The notes: generated from the letters alone by a model not told the origin. A stretch of DNA of 64,000 nt from JAFNGF01 sp964567045 (GCA_964567045.1 CAZMLE010000002.1:76063-140062), one strand, 5' to 3'. Positions 41,714 through 51,441 are shown, counted from the first letter of the stretch. Numbers and translations: made by a program.

Positions 41714-42836
41714 CTATTTGTTCTTATTTGTCCTGGTTTTTGCCCGGTGCCGCAGATAGCCTTCGATAAACTCGTCAAGGTCTCCATCCAGCACCGCCTG
41801 GACGTTGCCTGTCTCGAGGCCGGTTCGATGGTCTTTCACCAATCGGTAAGGCTGCATTACATAACTGCGTATCTGGTTGCCCCAGGCGATTTCGCCCTTT
41901 TCGCTATACAGCTTGGCCAGTTCAGCATCACGCTTTTGCCGCTGCAGCATGTAAAGCTTAGCCTTGAGCACCTTCATCGCCTCAGCCCTATTCTTATGCT
42001 GGCTTCTTTCATTCTGGCACTGCACCACGATGCCGGTTGGCTCGTGTCTTATCCGCACTGCTGAGCTTACCTTATTTACATGCTGTCCCCCGGCCCCACT
42101 GGCGCGATAAAAATCAATCCGCAGGTCGGCTTCGTTTATCTCAATATCAATATCTTCATCAAACTCCGGGACACAATCCACCGCTGCAAAGCTCGTATGC
42201 CGGCGGCTGGCCGCATCAAACGGGCTTATCCTGACCAGCCGATGTACGCCGACCTCGCACGAGAGCTTGCCATACGCGAACGGGCCACGCACGCCGAGAG
42301 TAATCGATCTTATGCCGGCCTCCTCGCCGGGCGTAATATCAAGCTCGCGGTATTTGTATTTACCGGCCTCAAAGTAGCGGGTATACATTCTTAGCAGCAT
42401 ACTTGCCCAATCGCAGCTTTCCGTTCCACCGGCGCCGGCGTGAATGCTGAAAAAGCAATTCTTTGCGTCTTCGGGCCTGGATAAAAGCCCCGTCAGCTCA
42501 ATCTGCGCACACCTTTTGACAAGCGTCTGCAAGTGACCATCTAATTGTGCCATCTCGTCCTGGTCTGATTCAGCCGCCGCCAGTTCGAAAAGCTCCTGGA
42601 TGTCTTTGACCTCCTGCTGCATTTCTTCCACCGGCTCGACCACCGATTTGAGAGCACTTAGCTGAGAAACTATGGTTTGAGCAGCATCGGGATTGTCCCA
42701 GAAGCCCGGCTTGGAAATCTGTGTTTCGAGCTTTTGGAACTGGGACTTTTTGCCCGAAAAGTCAAAGCCAGTCCCGGATATTCTCAATCCGGGCCGCTAA
42801 CTCTGCTATGCCTGATTTTAACTCTGCAACTTCCAC
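41714..42836 (-). CDS. prfB: Peptide chain release factor 2 (programmed +1 frameshift)
   Basis: Recognises UGA/UAA stops. The main frame (to 41714) has the GGQ loop RASGAGGQHVNKVSSAVRIRH and the SPFDAASRRHTSF stretch just upstream. The gene starts at a probable GTG at 42836 behind GTGAGG, reads 24 codons (VEVAELKSGIAELAARI..RDWL), then meets CTT TGA C at 42762-42767 and continues in the +1 frame as L-DFSGKKSQ. This is the autoregulatory frameshift typical of bacterial prfB. The ATG at 42787 in the second frame is not the natural start. Confidence 0.93.
42762..42767 (-). promoter_or_regulatory. prfB programmed frameshift site CTT TGA
   Basis: On the minus strand GACTGG-CTT-TGA-CTTTTC: an in-frame UGA at codon 25 after a slippery CTT, followed by C, the standard RF2 autoregulation site. 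The Shine-Dalgarno-like stimulator upstream is weak (CGGGAC). Confidence 0.9.
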
Positions 42837-43293
42837 TTGCCTCACCCTGGTACAATTCAGTTATTGAAATTCCTTGCGACGATCACCCTTATACCACATA
42901 CCGGTCGCGTACGCAACCCCCACGGCGTTGAACACTGCGAACGCTCGCGGGCTTTGCATTTCGCGTGCAGTCCACTAAGTGTTTTTACGCCCGACCCAGG
43001 AACTCTTGTGCGCCCCAGGATGGGCTCCGGGACTCCAGGCCGACGTTCAGCACCCTGTAGTGATTGTGACCCGCGGCAGGTTTGGTCTCTTTACAACTAA
43101 CTAAATAGCCAGTTTAAGCTACCGACAAGCTACTACTACAGTCCACAGTCTCAAACACCCCCCTACCAACTGGTGCTATTGGGGCCCCCCCGGTTCACAT
43201 CTGATGCGTCTATTTGCGCGTTCGGCTGCGTGCGGTCTACCAGTATAGACGAGTGCGCTGATTGGCATTTGCGCTGTCTCGTGGCTGGGCGAT

Positions 43294-43309
43294 TGTTTCA
43301 CGTGAAACG
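43294..43309. promoter_or_regulatory. parS site 1
   Basis: TGTTTCACGTGAAACG, 15 of 16 bases of the universal ParB-binding palindrome TGTTTCACGTGAAACA, 650 bases upstream of parB. Confidence 0.88.
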
Positions 43310-43794
43310 CTTTGCCGGGCAACAATCTAAATGCCAGGACTTCTGCGATGCTGAAACCAGTGCACTTGCCGAGCCGCATGCGCGAACCAAACTGGTCGAT
43401 CGCTCTGTCTCGCCTATGAGAGGTTAAGATTGCTTCGGTCTAAAGGGCTCGCAATGGAGGAGTTGTCACGTTGAGCCAATAGGCGAATCATCTGGCATAA
43501 GGCGTGAGAGATTATTCGCCGAGTTTACTCCTTCACTCCTTTCAGGAGAGGCTCTTGAGCGGAGCGAATGGCTCAGAATGACGTCCATCAGTGGATCTCT
43601 GACAAAGCACTACTTGGAGCCGCGACCAGAAACGTGAAACCACCGGGCATTGCGAATCGTTCAATCTGATGCTGCCGCAGGAGCCAACCACTTGCCGGAG
43701 CACAGACGCTGTCTCTTGGCGATTTTGCCGGTTCCCACATCTTGAGTCTTAGCCTCGACCGTTATCGGGGAATATCTTCGCCTCTTTCTCAGCT

Positions 43795-43810
43795 TGTTTC
43801 ACGTGAGACA
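43795..43810. promoter_or_regulatory. parS site 2
   Basis: TGTTTCACGTGAGACA, one mismatch to the parS consensus, 149 bases before the parB start. Confidence 0.85.
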
Positions 43811-43958
43811 TTTTCTACGAAAAATCTTCTTTTGCCGGAGCAAAATTGCAGAACTTTAAGAGATTTATCCGAAATATGATTTAAGTGAAAGTGCAGAAGC
43901 CCGGCTGACAGCAGCGGTGGCAAAACGGTTTGTCGATGGAAGTAAAAGGAGCAATTCG

Positions 43959-44909
43959 ATGACTGACAAGAAAAAAGAGAAACCAAGGCATCTGGGCAGG
44001 GGGCTTGAGTCGCTGATAGGTCCTATAATATCCAGCCCCACAGACACAAATCATCTAATGCCCGATTCTGGCGTAGAGCTTAACTTCCCGCCGGACAAGG
44101 AGTTACGCAGTTCGCTGCGAGAAATTAGCATCGACGCAATCTCGCCAAACCCCTACCAGGCACGGACAACGTGGAACGAGCAGGAACTGGCCCAACTGGC
44201 TGAATCGATAAAAGCCAATGGCGTAATTCAGCCGATCATCGTTCGCCCGGTTGGTCCGGCATATCAGTTAATTGCGGGAGAACGCCGGTTTCGAGCAGCC
44301 CGGCTGGCTTCGCTGACAACGATACCAGCTTTAGTCCGTCAGGCAACGGATGAGGAGCTGCTCGAATTGGCGATAGTTGAGAACATACATCGAACCGATC
44401 TTAATCCTGTCGAGCGGGCAAAGGCTTACCAGAACTATTTGAGCACTTTCTCCTTGACGCAGGCTGAAGCCGCCGAACGCCTGGGCGAAGACCGCTCTGT
44501 TATCTCTAACTACTTGCGAATACTGGACTTGCCGGATGAGATAAAACAGATGCTAACCGACGGCCAACTGACAATGGGCCACGCCCGGGCGATACTTGCC
44601 CTACCTACCGACGAACTTCGGCGGAAATTAGCAAACAGGGCACTGGCAGGGCGGCTGAGCGTACGCGAGGTTGAAAGGCTGGTCAGAAGATACCTTGCGG
44701 GCATCGGCCAAGCCAGAGTAACCGTCCGCTCCAAGCCGGCGCACATCCTCGATTTGGAGAACAAACTGACCAGCCAGCTCGGCGCCAAAGTAACCATAGA
44801 AACCCGAAAGGACGGCCAAAGAGGCAGAATCATCATCGAATTTCACTCGCTGGATGAATTTGACAGCATCACGGAAAGACTCGGACTGGCATCATTAGAA
44901 CAGATTTGA
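43959..44909 (+). CDS. parB: Chromosome partitioning protein ParB
   Basis: 316 residues from the ATG at 43959, chosen for AAAAGGAG 8 bases upstream; the frame is open from 43917. Starts with HLGRGLESLIGP (the ParA-stimulating end). The CTPase/ParB-N domain follows with PNPYQARTTW, GVIQPIIVRP and IAGERRFRAARLA, then ENIHRTDLNPVERA and the helix-turn-helix LTQAEAAERLGEDRSVISNYLRIL that reads parS, and a C-terminal dimer domain. No parA is adjacent in the window. Two parS sites upstream indicate an origin-proximal region. Confidence 0.95.
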   Translation: MTDKKKEKPRHLGRGLESLIGPIISSPTDTNHLMPDSGVELNFPPDKELRSSLREISIDAISPNPYQARTTWNEQELAQLAESIKANGVIQPIIVRPVGPAYQLIAGERRFRAARLASLTTIPALVRQATDEELLELAIVENIHRTDLNPVERAKAYQNYLSTFSLTQAEAAERLGEDRSVISNYLRILDLPDEIKQMLTDGQLTMGHARAILALPTDELRRKLANRALAGRLSVREVERLVRRYLAGIGQARVTVRSKPAHILDLENKLTSQLGAKVTIETRKDGQRGRIIIEFHSLDEFDSITERLGLASLEQI

Positions 44910-44941
44910 AAGCCGGACAAATTGCCCAAAATTGCACAATT

Positions 44942-44974
44942 TTGACAGTGGGAATTGAAAATTTCCTGTATAAT
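44942..44974 (+). promoter_or_regulatory. Promoter-like site before ankyrin gene
   Basis: TTGACA at 44942-44947 and TATAAT at 44969-44974, both perfect but spaced 21 bases apart, which is long for a sigma-70 promoter. Confidence 0.3.
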
Positions 44975-45055
44975 TGATATGTTGGTGGCTCGGTTCGCCC
45001 AGGAATGACCAGGCAGAAACTATATTTGACACTATTGCATTTCGGAGGATGTGCC

Positions 45056-46534
45056 GTGAAGCGTTTGACTATTTCAACGTCAACTTTGCTGATAGTTTTG
45101 TCTTGCGGCGCCAGCTTTGTACTTGCCGGAGTAGACGGGGGCAGACCAGCTAAGTCACTTCACCAGGCGGTAGTAGATGGTGACATGAACAACGTTCAAG
45201 CACTCATTTCAAGCGGCGCCGATATCAATGAAAAAAATATGATGGGCTGGACGCCACTGTACACAGCGGTTCGTAATCAGCAAAAGACGATCGCCGCATT
45301 CCTCGTTGATAAAGGCGCCGATGTCAACGCCAAAAACAACTCTGGGCAAACACCTTTGCACTTCACCATCGAGACCGGCCAGAAAGATGTGGCTGAACTC
45401 CTGATTGCGAAAGGTGCCGATATAAATGCCATAAGCGGTCGGGGCGAGAACGCGCTATCACTGGCGCAAAAAAGAGGCGATAAAGAAATCGTGGACCTAT
45501 TGCTCAAGCACGGTGCTAAAGAGCCGCCAGCTAACTGGGCACAGGACCAACTTTACAGCCTTACAGAACAGGCGCAAGGGCCAACTTCGCCTGCTCCTGG
45601 CATAAGAAGGCAGCCGGATACCAGCACCGTTACAAAGTCCGACCCGAATGCTCTGGCAAACATACTTGCTGATCCGAACGCAATCATTGCCCGGATCAAG
45701 ACGTTTGAGGGTCTGGATAAAGCACTGTCACAGGTAGATGGCAGGGCCCGGTATGAAGTACGCGAGTGGCTGGAGAAAAGAACTGATAACAGAGTTGGGC
45801 TGGCAAGAGCAGTGGACTTGCAGGTCAGGGCGGAAATTCGATTCATACGAGATGTTGCTGTCGAAGAAAAGGCCAACAAGACTACCGGCGCGATTGACGC
45901 CCTGCTGTTAGGCAGACAAGAGCAGTTAAAGAGACTCGTCGCAGACATGGAAGAGGAAATCAAAGCCCAAAGGCCGATTAGAGGCACACGTGGCCGGTAT
46001 AGTGGCAGATATTCCGGCACCGGACAAAGTTATCAGCAGGAGCAGCCGACAAGAGGTCGCACGACGCCCTACTACGGTGGAACACGGCTGCCGAGAGAAG
46101 GCGTCAGACAACAGGATGGATTTGCCGGACGCGAAGGCGCACCTAGCGTTTTGCAGAGGGCAGCGCCGAATACAGGTGGGACAAATCAAATCGAGATAGA
46201 TATGTGGCTGCAAAGAGACCCGGAGGGCAGATTGGATTTAGCAGATGCTGTGCACAACCAAGTCGCTGCGCAGATTATCCCCATACGAAAGATTGCCGTT
46301 GACGAAAAAGCGAACAAGACTACTGCTGCGATTGACGGCGTTCTGCTGGACCGGCAAAAGCGGCACGATAAACTCGTTCAGGCACTGGAAAAGGAAATTG
46401 CCGGCTCGCCTGGCCGACGGGATACATACTACAACCAGGGACAAAGATATGTGCCTGGCAGACAGAGCGGTACCTACTCACCTGGAACAACACAGTTAGA
46501 CGATTCTCTTGTGCCTGCGCCACGCCGGCGCTGA
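45056..46534 (+). CDS. Exported ankyrin-repeat protein with duplicated C-terminal domain
   Basis: 492 residues from the GTG at 45056, preceded by CGGAGG; the frame is open upstream. Signal peptide (LTISTSTLLIVLSCGASFVLAG). About four ankyrin repeats follow (LHQAVVDGDMNNVQALISSGADIN; TPLYTAVRNQQ; TPLHFTIETGQKDVAELLIAKGADI). The rest carries two copies of an ~80-residue unit (residues ~225-305 and ~395-470) sharing VDLQVRAEIRFIRDVAVEEKANKTTGAI / VHNQVAAQIIPIRKIAVDEKANKTTAAI, separated by an Arg/Gly/Tyr-rich linker. I do not recognise this unit. Probably a periplasmic protein-binding role. Confidence 0.8.
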   Translation: MKRLTISTSTLLIVLSCGASFVLAGVDGGRPAKSLHQAVVDGDMNNVQALISSGADINEKNMMGWTPLYTAVRNQQKTIAAFLVDKGADVNAKNNSGQTPLHFTIETGQKDVAELLIAKGADINAISGRGENALSLAQKRGDKEIVDLLLKHGAKEPPANWAQDQLYSLTEQAQGPTSPAPGIRRQPDTSTVTKSDPNALANILADPNAIIARIKTFEGLDKALSQVDGRARYEVREWLEKRTDNRVGLARAVDLQVRAEIRFIRDVAVEEKANKTTGAIDALLLGRQEQLKRLVADMEEEIKAQRPIRGTRGRYSGRYSGTGQSYQQEQPTRGRTTPYYGGTRLPREGVRQQDGFAGREGAPSVLQRAAPNTGGTNQIEIDMWLQRDPEGRLDLADAVHNQVAAQIIPIRKIAVDEKANKTTAAIDGVLLDRQKRHDKLVQALEKEIAGSPGRRDTYYNQGQRYVPGRQSGTYSPGTTQLDDSLVPAPRRR

Positions 46535-46792
46535 AGATGGCAGCGCCCTCTCGAAGCTGACCCCCGTTGGAAGTCAGTATGCGTCCGACCGAGTGCATCT
46601 TTTGCCTCTTGACCCGGGCAGTCTACATCTGCTATACTCTGGATCAAAGCGGTGAGAAACCGTTTAGCGTTCAGGGTTTAGTGTATACGCTCTACGCTAT
46701 GCGCTGTACACTATGAAGAGGAGCAGAAGGAGGAATAGGATACGAACGCGACTCGAAAGTCAGAAGTCCTGCGGGCAATCTGTATACTGTTC
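46535..46792. other. Spacer with promoter and TACGCT word repeat
   Basis: Holds the promoter at 46609-46638, the words GTTTAGCGTTCAGGGTTTAG and TACGCTCTACGCTATGCGCT (46661-46715), and a strong ribosome site AAGGAGGA at 46727-46734 for the next gene. Confidence 0.5.
46609..46638 (+). promoter_or_regulatory. Sigma-70-type promoter for the beta-helix gene
   Basis: TTGACC (46609-46614), 18-base spacer, TATACT (46633-46638). Confidence 0.5.
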
Positions 46793-49675
46793 ATGGCAAT
46801 GTCGTTGTGCCCACTTGCTCACGGCAAGATCATCTACGTTGACGAGGATGCCACCGGGGCTAACGACGGCACAAGCTGGGTAAATGCCTACGGGCATTTG
46901 CAGGATGCTCTGGCCGATGCGAACAGCTCGCCCAAGCCGGTGGAAATCCGCGTGGCCCAGGGCGTCTACAGGCCGGATCAAGGCAAGAACCAGGCGCTGG
47001 GCGACCGCCGGGCATCATTCCACCTGGTTGACCGCGCCAGCCTCAAAGGCGGGTACGCAGGATGGGGCCAGCCGGACCCGAATGCCAGAAACGTTCTGCG
47101 GCAGCAGAGCATCCTTAGCGGCGACATAGGCATACCGAATGCACCGGAGGATAACAGCTATCATGTCCTCGTCAGCCAGAGACTCAATGCTGGGGCGACT
47201 CTGGATGGGTTCGTAATCTCGGGCGGCCAGGCGGATGGCTCCTGGCCAGACGACTGCGGCGGTGGCTTGTGGTACGACCATGCTGACAATCTCGTCCTCA
47301 CTGATTGTACATTCACCGCAAACTCGGCGAAATCATGGGGCGGTGCAATATACAAGAACGGCTCTGATGAGGACCACGAGGTGACTCAGTGCACATTCAG
47401 CGGGAACGCAGCCAAGTCCGGCGGGGCGGTGTACAACGACAATGTAGGCGGCGTGTTCACCGACTGCACCTTCAGGTACAATTCCGCGGCCGCCGACGGC
47501 GGCGGCATGTGCAACACGGCTCACAATGAGGGCGGATGCTGCCCTACGCTGACTAACTGTCTCTTCATCGGCTGTGTCGCGGGTAATCGCGGGGGTGGAG
47601 TGTGCAACCTCGGGGGCGAAGAAGAGTGGGTCGTCCCCATGCTGATCGGCTGCGAATTCAGCCACAACAGGGCCCGGCTGGGTGGGGGCGTTTATAGTTT
47701 CTCGACCTGGTACGGACCGGTCTTCGATCACTGTCGGTTTGCTGCCAATCGCGCCACTCACTCTGGTGGGGCGATGTACAATGCAGCGGATGACGGTGAG
47801 CCGTGCTATGCGACGCTGACCAACTGCCTTGTCGTCGGCAACGTTGCCAAGGAGGCCGGTGGAGCGATCCGCAACGATCTTGCCAGGCCGACGTTGACGA
47901 ATTGCACTCTGGCGGCCAACGCCGCCCCTGAGGGTGCTGCGCTGCTCTCGCACTTCTGGGCGGTCACCCGCTTGACCAACTGCATCCTCTGGAATGGCGG
48001 TAGTGAGGTTGGCGGGACAGATGCCTCCCGTGTGACTGCTACGTACAGCAATGTCCGTGGCGGCTGGCCGGGCGAGGGGAATATCGACGCCGATCCGTGC
48101 TTCGTCGCGCCGGGCCATTGGGAACGGAACGGCACGCCGGACGATCCGAATGACGATGCGTGGGTGGACGGTGATTATCACCTCCTGCCGAACTCGCCCT
48201 GCATCGATGCGGGAGACCCGAACTTGGTGGCCGATCCGAACAAGCCCGAATCGGATATCTATGGCGGACCTCGGTTCACCGGCGCTAGAATTGACATTGG
48301 CGCCGATGAGTACTCCAAGTACGATGGCGGCACCGGCGAGCCGAACGACCCCTACCAAATCTGGTCTGCTGAGCAGATGAATGCCATCGGCGCCGAACCC
48401 AACGATTGGGACAAGTGCTTCAGGCTTATGGCGGATATCGATCTGTCGGCCTTCGACGGCAAGGACGCCAGGCGTGCCTTCAACACCATCGCGCCTGATT
48501 GGGAGACTCCTTTTACCGGCGTGTTCGACGGCAATGGCCACACCATCTTGAATTTCCGATACACGTCTGCCAATGGGTCCTGCGCAGGGCTCTTCGGGTA
48601 TGTGGAAGGTCCAGACGCGCAGATCAGGAATGTGGGACTGATCGATCCCAATGTGGCCGGAGGACTCTACGTTGGCTCACTTGTGGGCCGTTTGAACGAG
48701 GGTGCCGTCACGTGCTGCTATGTGAGCGGCGCGCGTGTGATAGGCGATGAGTCGGTCGGTGGCCTAGTGGGAAAGAGTTTTCAGGGTGTCATCACGAACT
48801 GTCATGCGGAGGGGACGGTGGAAGGCCGCGAATGTGTTGGAGGTCTCTTGGGAGGCAATGACGAAGCCACCATTGTGAACAGCCACGCGACGGGCGTTGT
48901 CAAGGGTACATTGGGGGGTGCTGGTGGTCTGGTAGGCGCCAATGCAGATAGCACTATTCAGGACTGCTACGCTGTCTGCACCGTCAGCGGCGACAAGGAG
49001 GTCGGCGGCCTGGCGGGAGAGAACGGATGGCATGGCATGATCATGGGCTGCTATGCGAAAGGCACCGTCAGCGGTAAGGTGTGGGTCGGCGGCCTGGTCG
49101 GATTAAGCGAAGGCAATGACACGATTGTGGACTGCTATTCGACCGCTGAGGCTATCGGCGACCAATATGTCGGCGGCCTGGTGGGCGAGAAGGGCGGCAC
49201 GATCAGGAACTGCTATTCTACGGGGCGGGTCACCGCGCGCCTCGAGTGGGGCGGCGGGCTGGTGGGATTCGGATGGCCTCGCCTCGTGACCGGCTGTTTC
49301 TGGGACACGGAAACCTCCGCCCTAACCACCAGTCCCGCTGGCACGGGCAAGACCACAGCCGAGATGCAAACATCCAGCACATTTGTCGATGCCGGGTGGG
49401 ACTTTGTGGGCGAGACGGGCAACGGCACAGAAGACATCTGGCTCATCTGCGAGGGTGTAGCCTATCCGCACTTAGCCTGGGAGTTCGTCATCGGGGATTT
49501 CGACGCTGATGCTGATACCGACTTTGCCGACTTCTGCATCCTTGCTGAACATTGGCTTGCAGCCGACGGCAGCTTCTGGTGCGGCCAGGGCTGTGATCTA
49601 ACTAACGATGGGAGCGTCAACTGGCAAGACCTGATTATCTTTGCCGAGAAATGGCTAACCGGCATAGCACCATAA
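46793..49675 (+). CDS. Secreted beta-helix/GLUG protein with C-terminal dockerin-like domain
   Basis: 960 residues from the first ATG. The true start is probably an ACG at 46742, 8 bases after AAGGAGGA; it adds NATRKSEVLRAICILF and completes a signal peptide ending LCPLAHG. Residues ~15-500 are a right-handed beta-helix of the planctomycete kind (IIYVDEDATGANDGTSWVNAY; repeated LTNCLFIGCVAGNRGGGV units). About 600-850 are GLUG-like repeats (VGGLVGKSFQGVITNCHAEGTV). The end has two dockerin-like loops (GDFDADADTDFADFCILAEHWL, DLTNDGSVNWQDLIIFAEKWL). Probably cell-surface, carbohydrate- or protein-binding. Confidence 0.9.
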   Translation: MAMSLCPLAHGKIIYVDEDATGANDGTSWVNAYGHLQDALADANSSPKPVEIRVAQGVYRPDQGKNQALGDRRASFHLVDRASLKGGYAGWGQPDPNARNVLRQQSILSGDIGIPNAPEDNSYHVLVSQRLNAGATLDGFVISGGQADGSWPDDCGGGLWYDHADNLVLTDCTFTANSAKSWGGAIYKNGSDEDHEVTQCTFSGNAAKSGGAVYNDNVGGVFTDCTFRYNSAAADGGGMCNTAHNEGGCCPTLTNCLFIGCVAGNRGGGVCNLGGEEEWVVPMLIGCEFSHNRARLGGGVYSFSTWYGPVFDHCRFAANRATHSGGAMYNAADDGEPCYATLTNCLVVGNVAKEAGGAIRNDLARPTLTNCTLAANAAPEGAALLSHFWAVTRLTNCILWNGGSEVGGTDASRVTATYSNVRGGWPGEGNIDADPCFVAPGHWERNGTPDDPNDDAWVDGDYHLLPNSPCIDAGDPNLVADPNKPESDIYGGPRFTGARIDIGADEYSKYDGGTGEPNDPYQIWSAEQMNAIGAEPNDWDKCFRLMADIDLSAFDGKDARRAFNTIAPDWETPFTGVFDGNGHTILNFRYTSANGSCAGLFGYVEGPDAQIRNVGLIDPNVAGGLYVGSLVGRLNEGAVTCCYVSGARVIGDESVGGLVGKSFQGVITNCHAEGTVEGRECVGGLLGGNDEATIVNSHATGVVKGTLGGAGGLVGANADSTIQDCYAVCTVSGDKEVGGLAGENGWHGMIMGCYAKGTVSGKVWVGGLVGLSEGNDTIVDCYSTAEAIGDQYVGGLVGEKGGTIRNCYSTGRVTARLEWGGGLVGFGWPRLVTGCFWDTETSALTTSPAGTGKTTAEMQTSSTFVDAGWDFVGETGNGTEDIWLICEGVAYPHLAWEFVIGDFDADADTDFADFCILAEHWLAADGSFWCGQGCDLTNDGSVNWQDLIIFAEKWLTGIAP

Positions 49676-49752
49676 AGGTCTTGCGCTGGGACAAAACTCT
49701 ATTGGGTCGGCGCTAAACATGTCAAAGCACCGTGCAAGTTGATTTGGATTCT

Positions 49753-50541
49753 TCACCACCAGAAACAGGGATTGGCATCATACTGCCAGAACCAGCGGTG
49801 CTCCATTTCGCTGAAAGGCCGCCATACGACATGCCCATCAACGAAGAGGATATTTCCGCCGGCAGGCCGTGAACCCTTTCTCAGATGGTTTGTTCTGTCG
49901 TAGACTTGCCAGCGTGACCAACAGCCGCCGGTTGCCTTAGTGAAGTCGGACTGCGACCGGTCCGGCCCATTGCTGGCGGTTACGTCGGCGATCAACTCCA
50001 CCATTGCGGCAGAGCTCTGCGTCGCAATGACGGACCTGACCCATTCCTTATGTCTGTTGTCGGCGCTCATGGGCGGGTTTCTTCTGCCAGCCACCGTATC
50101 GATGAACCAGAAGTATCCCATAATGCGATGCATGTCTTTGCGGGTGGCTTCATCCTGAGGCTCGGGCCGCGGGGAGTTCTCCGGCGTCCCAGCCGGAAAA
50201 TTCTCTCCGTAGCGCCAAAAGATAATATTGTCTCTCTGCCGCCATGATGGGCAGTAGAAAATATGCCGGTCGAACGCCCCGGTCCTCAGGACGATATCTG
50301 TCGTCCAGTACGAAACGTCAAAAAGCCAGCGGTCGACCTGGTTGAGAGGCAGCTTGCCGTCGTAGTCGTTGGCGTACAAATACAAGCCCAGTGCGGTGTT
50401 CTTCTCATTTTGGCTGCAGACGGCTCGTCGGCCCTGCTCCCGTGCGGCACCGAGCGCAGGTAAAAGAATCCCCAGTAAAAGAGCGATGATGGCGATGACC
50501 ACCAGTAGTTCGATAAGTGTGAATCCTCTTCTCTGGTTCAT
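49753..50541 (-). CDS. Type II/IV pseudopilin-like protein (planctomycete prepilin family)
   Basis: 262 residues. N-terminus RRGFTLIELLVVIAIIALLLGILLPAL is a class III prepilin signal cut before Phe, with Glu5. The C-terminus has GGNILFVDGHVVW, the VDGH signature of the many planctomycete pseudopilins. Probably an exported fibre subunit or cargo-selecting pilin. It is convergent with the beta-helix gene and has no secretion genes beside it, as is common for these dispersed paralogues. Confidence 0.88.
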   Translation of the reverse strand: MNQRRGFTLIELLVVIAIIALLLGILLPALGAAREQGRRAVCSQNEKNTALGLYLYANDYDGKLPLNQVDRWLFDVSYWTTDIVLRTGAFDRHIFYCPSWRQRDNIIFWRYGENFPAGTPENSPRPEPQDEATRKDMHRIMGYFWFIDTVAGRRNPPMSADNRHKEWVRSVIATQSSAAMVELIADVTASNGPDRSQSDFTKATGGCWSRWQVYDRTNHLRKGSRPAGGNILFVDGHVVWRPFSEMEHRWFWQYDANPCFWW

Positions 50542-50712
50542 GGCACTACCAAAGATTAGTCACATCAGAGCGTGAAACCGACAATAAATATACCCTATCC
50601 GCGGGCGAAAATCAAGACAAATGTTTTAAGCGAGCATTTTGGTGTAAGAGCAAGGTTCTGCCCGCCATAATTTTAGGTTATAATCCCGGCACCACTTTGG
50701 GAATATTGGCAA

Positions 50713-51441
50713 ATGCCAAAGCGATTAGCTGGAAAAGTTGCGTTGGTAACAGGAGCAAGCAGGGGGATTGGTAGAGCTATTAGCATTGCGCTAGCCAAAG
50801 AAAACGCGACAGTCGTTTTGGCTGCACGCTCAGGCGACAGACTAAAAGACACTGCTAAGCTCGTGACACAGGCAGGCGGAAAGGCAGAGATTGTAGTTAC
50901 TGATTTGGCTGATGAGCAGGCTGTCAAGAACCTGGTTAAGGTAACGGGCGAAAAATTTGCCCGCCTGGACATACTGGTTAACAACGCGGGCGTCACCCAC
51001 TCAGCGAAACTTGAGCAGACCGCGACGGTGGATTGGGACCGCTGCTTCCAGGTCAACACCCGTGCTCCGTTTATCTTATGCCGAGAAGCACTGCCGCTAT
51101 TAAAAAAGGCCGAGGCAGCCTACATTATCAATATCGCTTCGGTGGTAGGGGTCAAAGGCTATCCGCTTCAAAGTGCTTATACGGCGTCCAAGCACGCCCT
51201 TCGCGGGATGACAATATCGTTGGCTGAGGAGCTTAAGGGCTCAAATATCCGCGTGCATCTACTTTGTCCCGGCGGAGTGGACACAGAGTTAGTGCAAAAA
51301 GTCCGTCCGGACATAAAAAAGCAGGACCTTATCCAGCCGGACGAAATCGCTGAGCTGGTTCTCTACCTTGTCACGCACAAGGGCAACGCCGTTATAGATG
51401 AGCTGCACATCCGCCGAGCAGTGTCATCGCCGTGGTTTTAG
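50713..51441 (+). CDS. Short-chain dehydrogenase/reductase (FabG-like)
   Basis: 242 residues of the classical SDR family: NAD(P)-binding TGASRGIG, NNAG motif (ILVNNAGVTH), catalytic Ser in INIASVVG and YTASK. The substrate cannot be told from sequence; similarity is to 3-oxoacyl-ACP reductases. The stop is 52 bases before dtd on the same strand. Confidence 0.85.
   Translation: MPKRLAGKVALVTGASRGIGRAISIALAKENATVVLAARSGDRLKDTAKLVTQAGGKAEIVVTDLADEQAVKNLVKVTGEKFARLDILVNNAGVTHSAKLEQTATVDWDRCFQVNTRAPFILCREALPLLKKAEAAYIINIASVVGVKGYPLQSAYTASKHALRGMTISLAEELKGSNIRVHLLCPGGVDTELVQKVRPDIKKQDLIQPDEIAELVLYLVTHKGNAVIDELHIRRAVSSPWF

Larger units (their letters stand above)
42837..43958. other. 1.1-kb non-coding region with parS sites upstream of parB
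   Basis: Two near-perfect parS sites (43294, 43795) and a half-site-like ACGTGAAAC at 43629-43637. GTCACGTTGAGC at 43468-43479 and GGCTCAGAATGAC at 43570-43582 form a dispersed-repeat-like inverted pair. No convincing protein gene, and no cluster of TTATCCACA-type DnaA boxes was seen. Confidence 0.6.

Noticed and set aside
43090..43200. SRP RNA or other structural RNA in the parB upstream region
   Set aside because: The conserved GGAAGG..AGCAGCC apical loop of SRP RNA is absent.
42837..43958. Chromosomal replication origin
   Set aside because: No DnaA-box cluster or AT-rich unwinding region could be read; parS sites alone do not define oriC.
47333..48541. 402-codon minus-strand ORF
   Set aside because: Antisense shadow of the beta-helix gene, caused by its GC-rich third positions.
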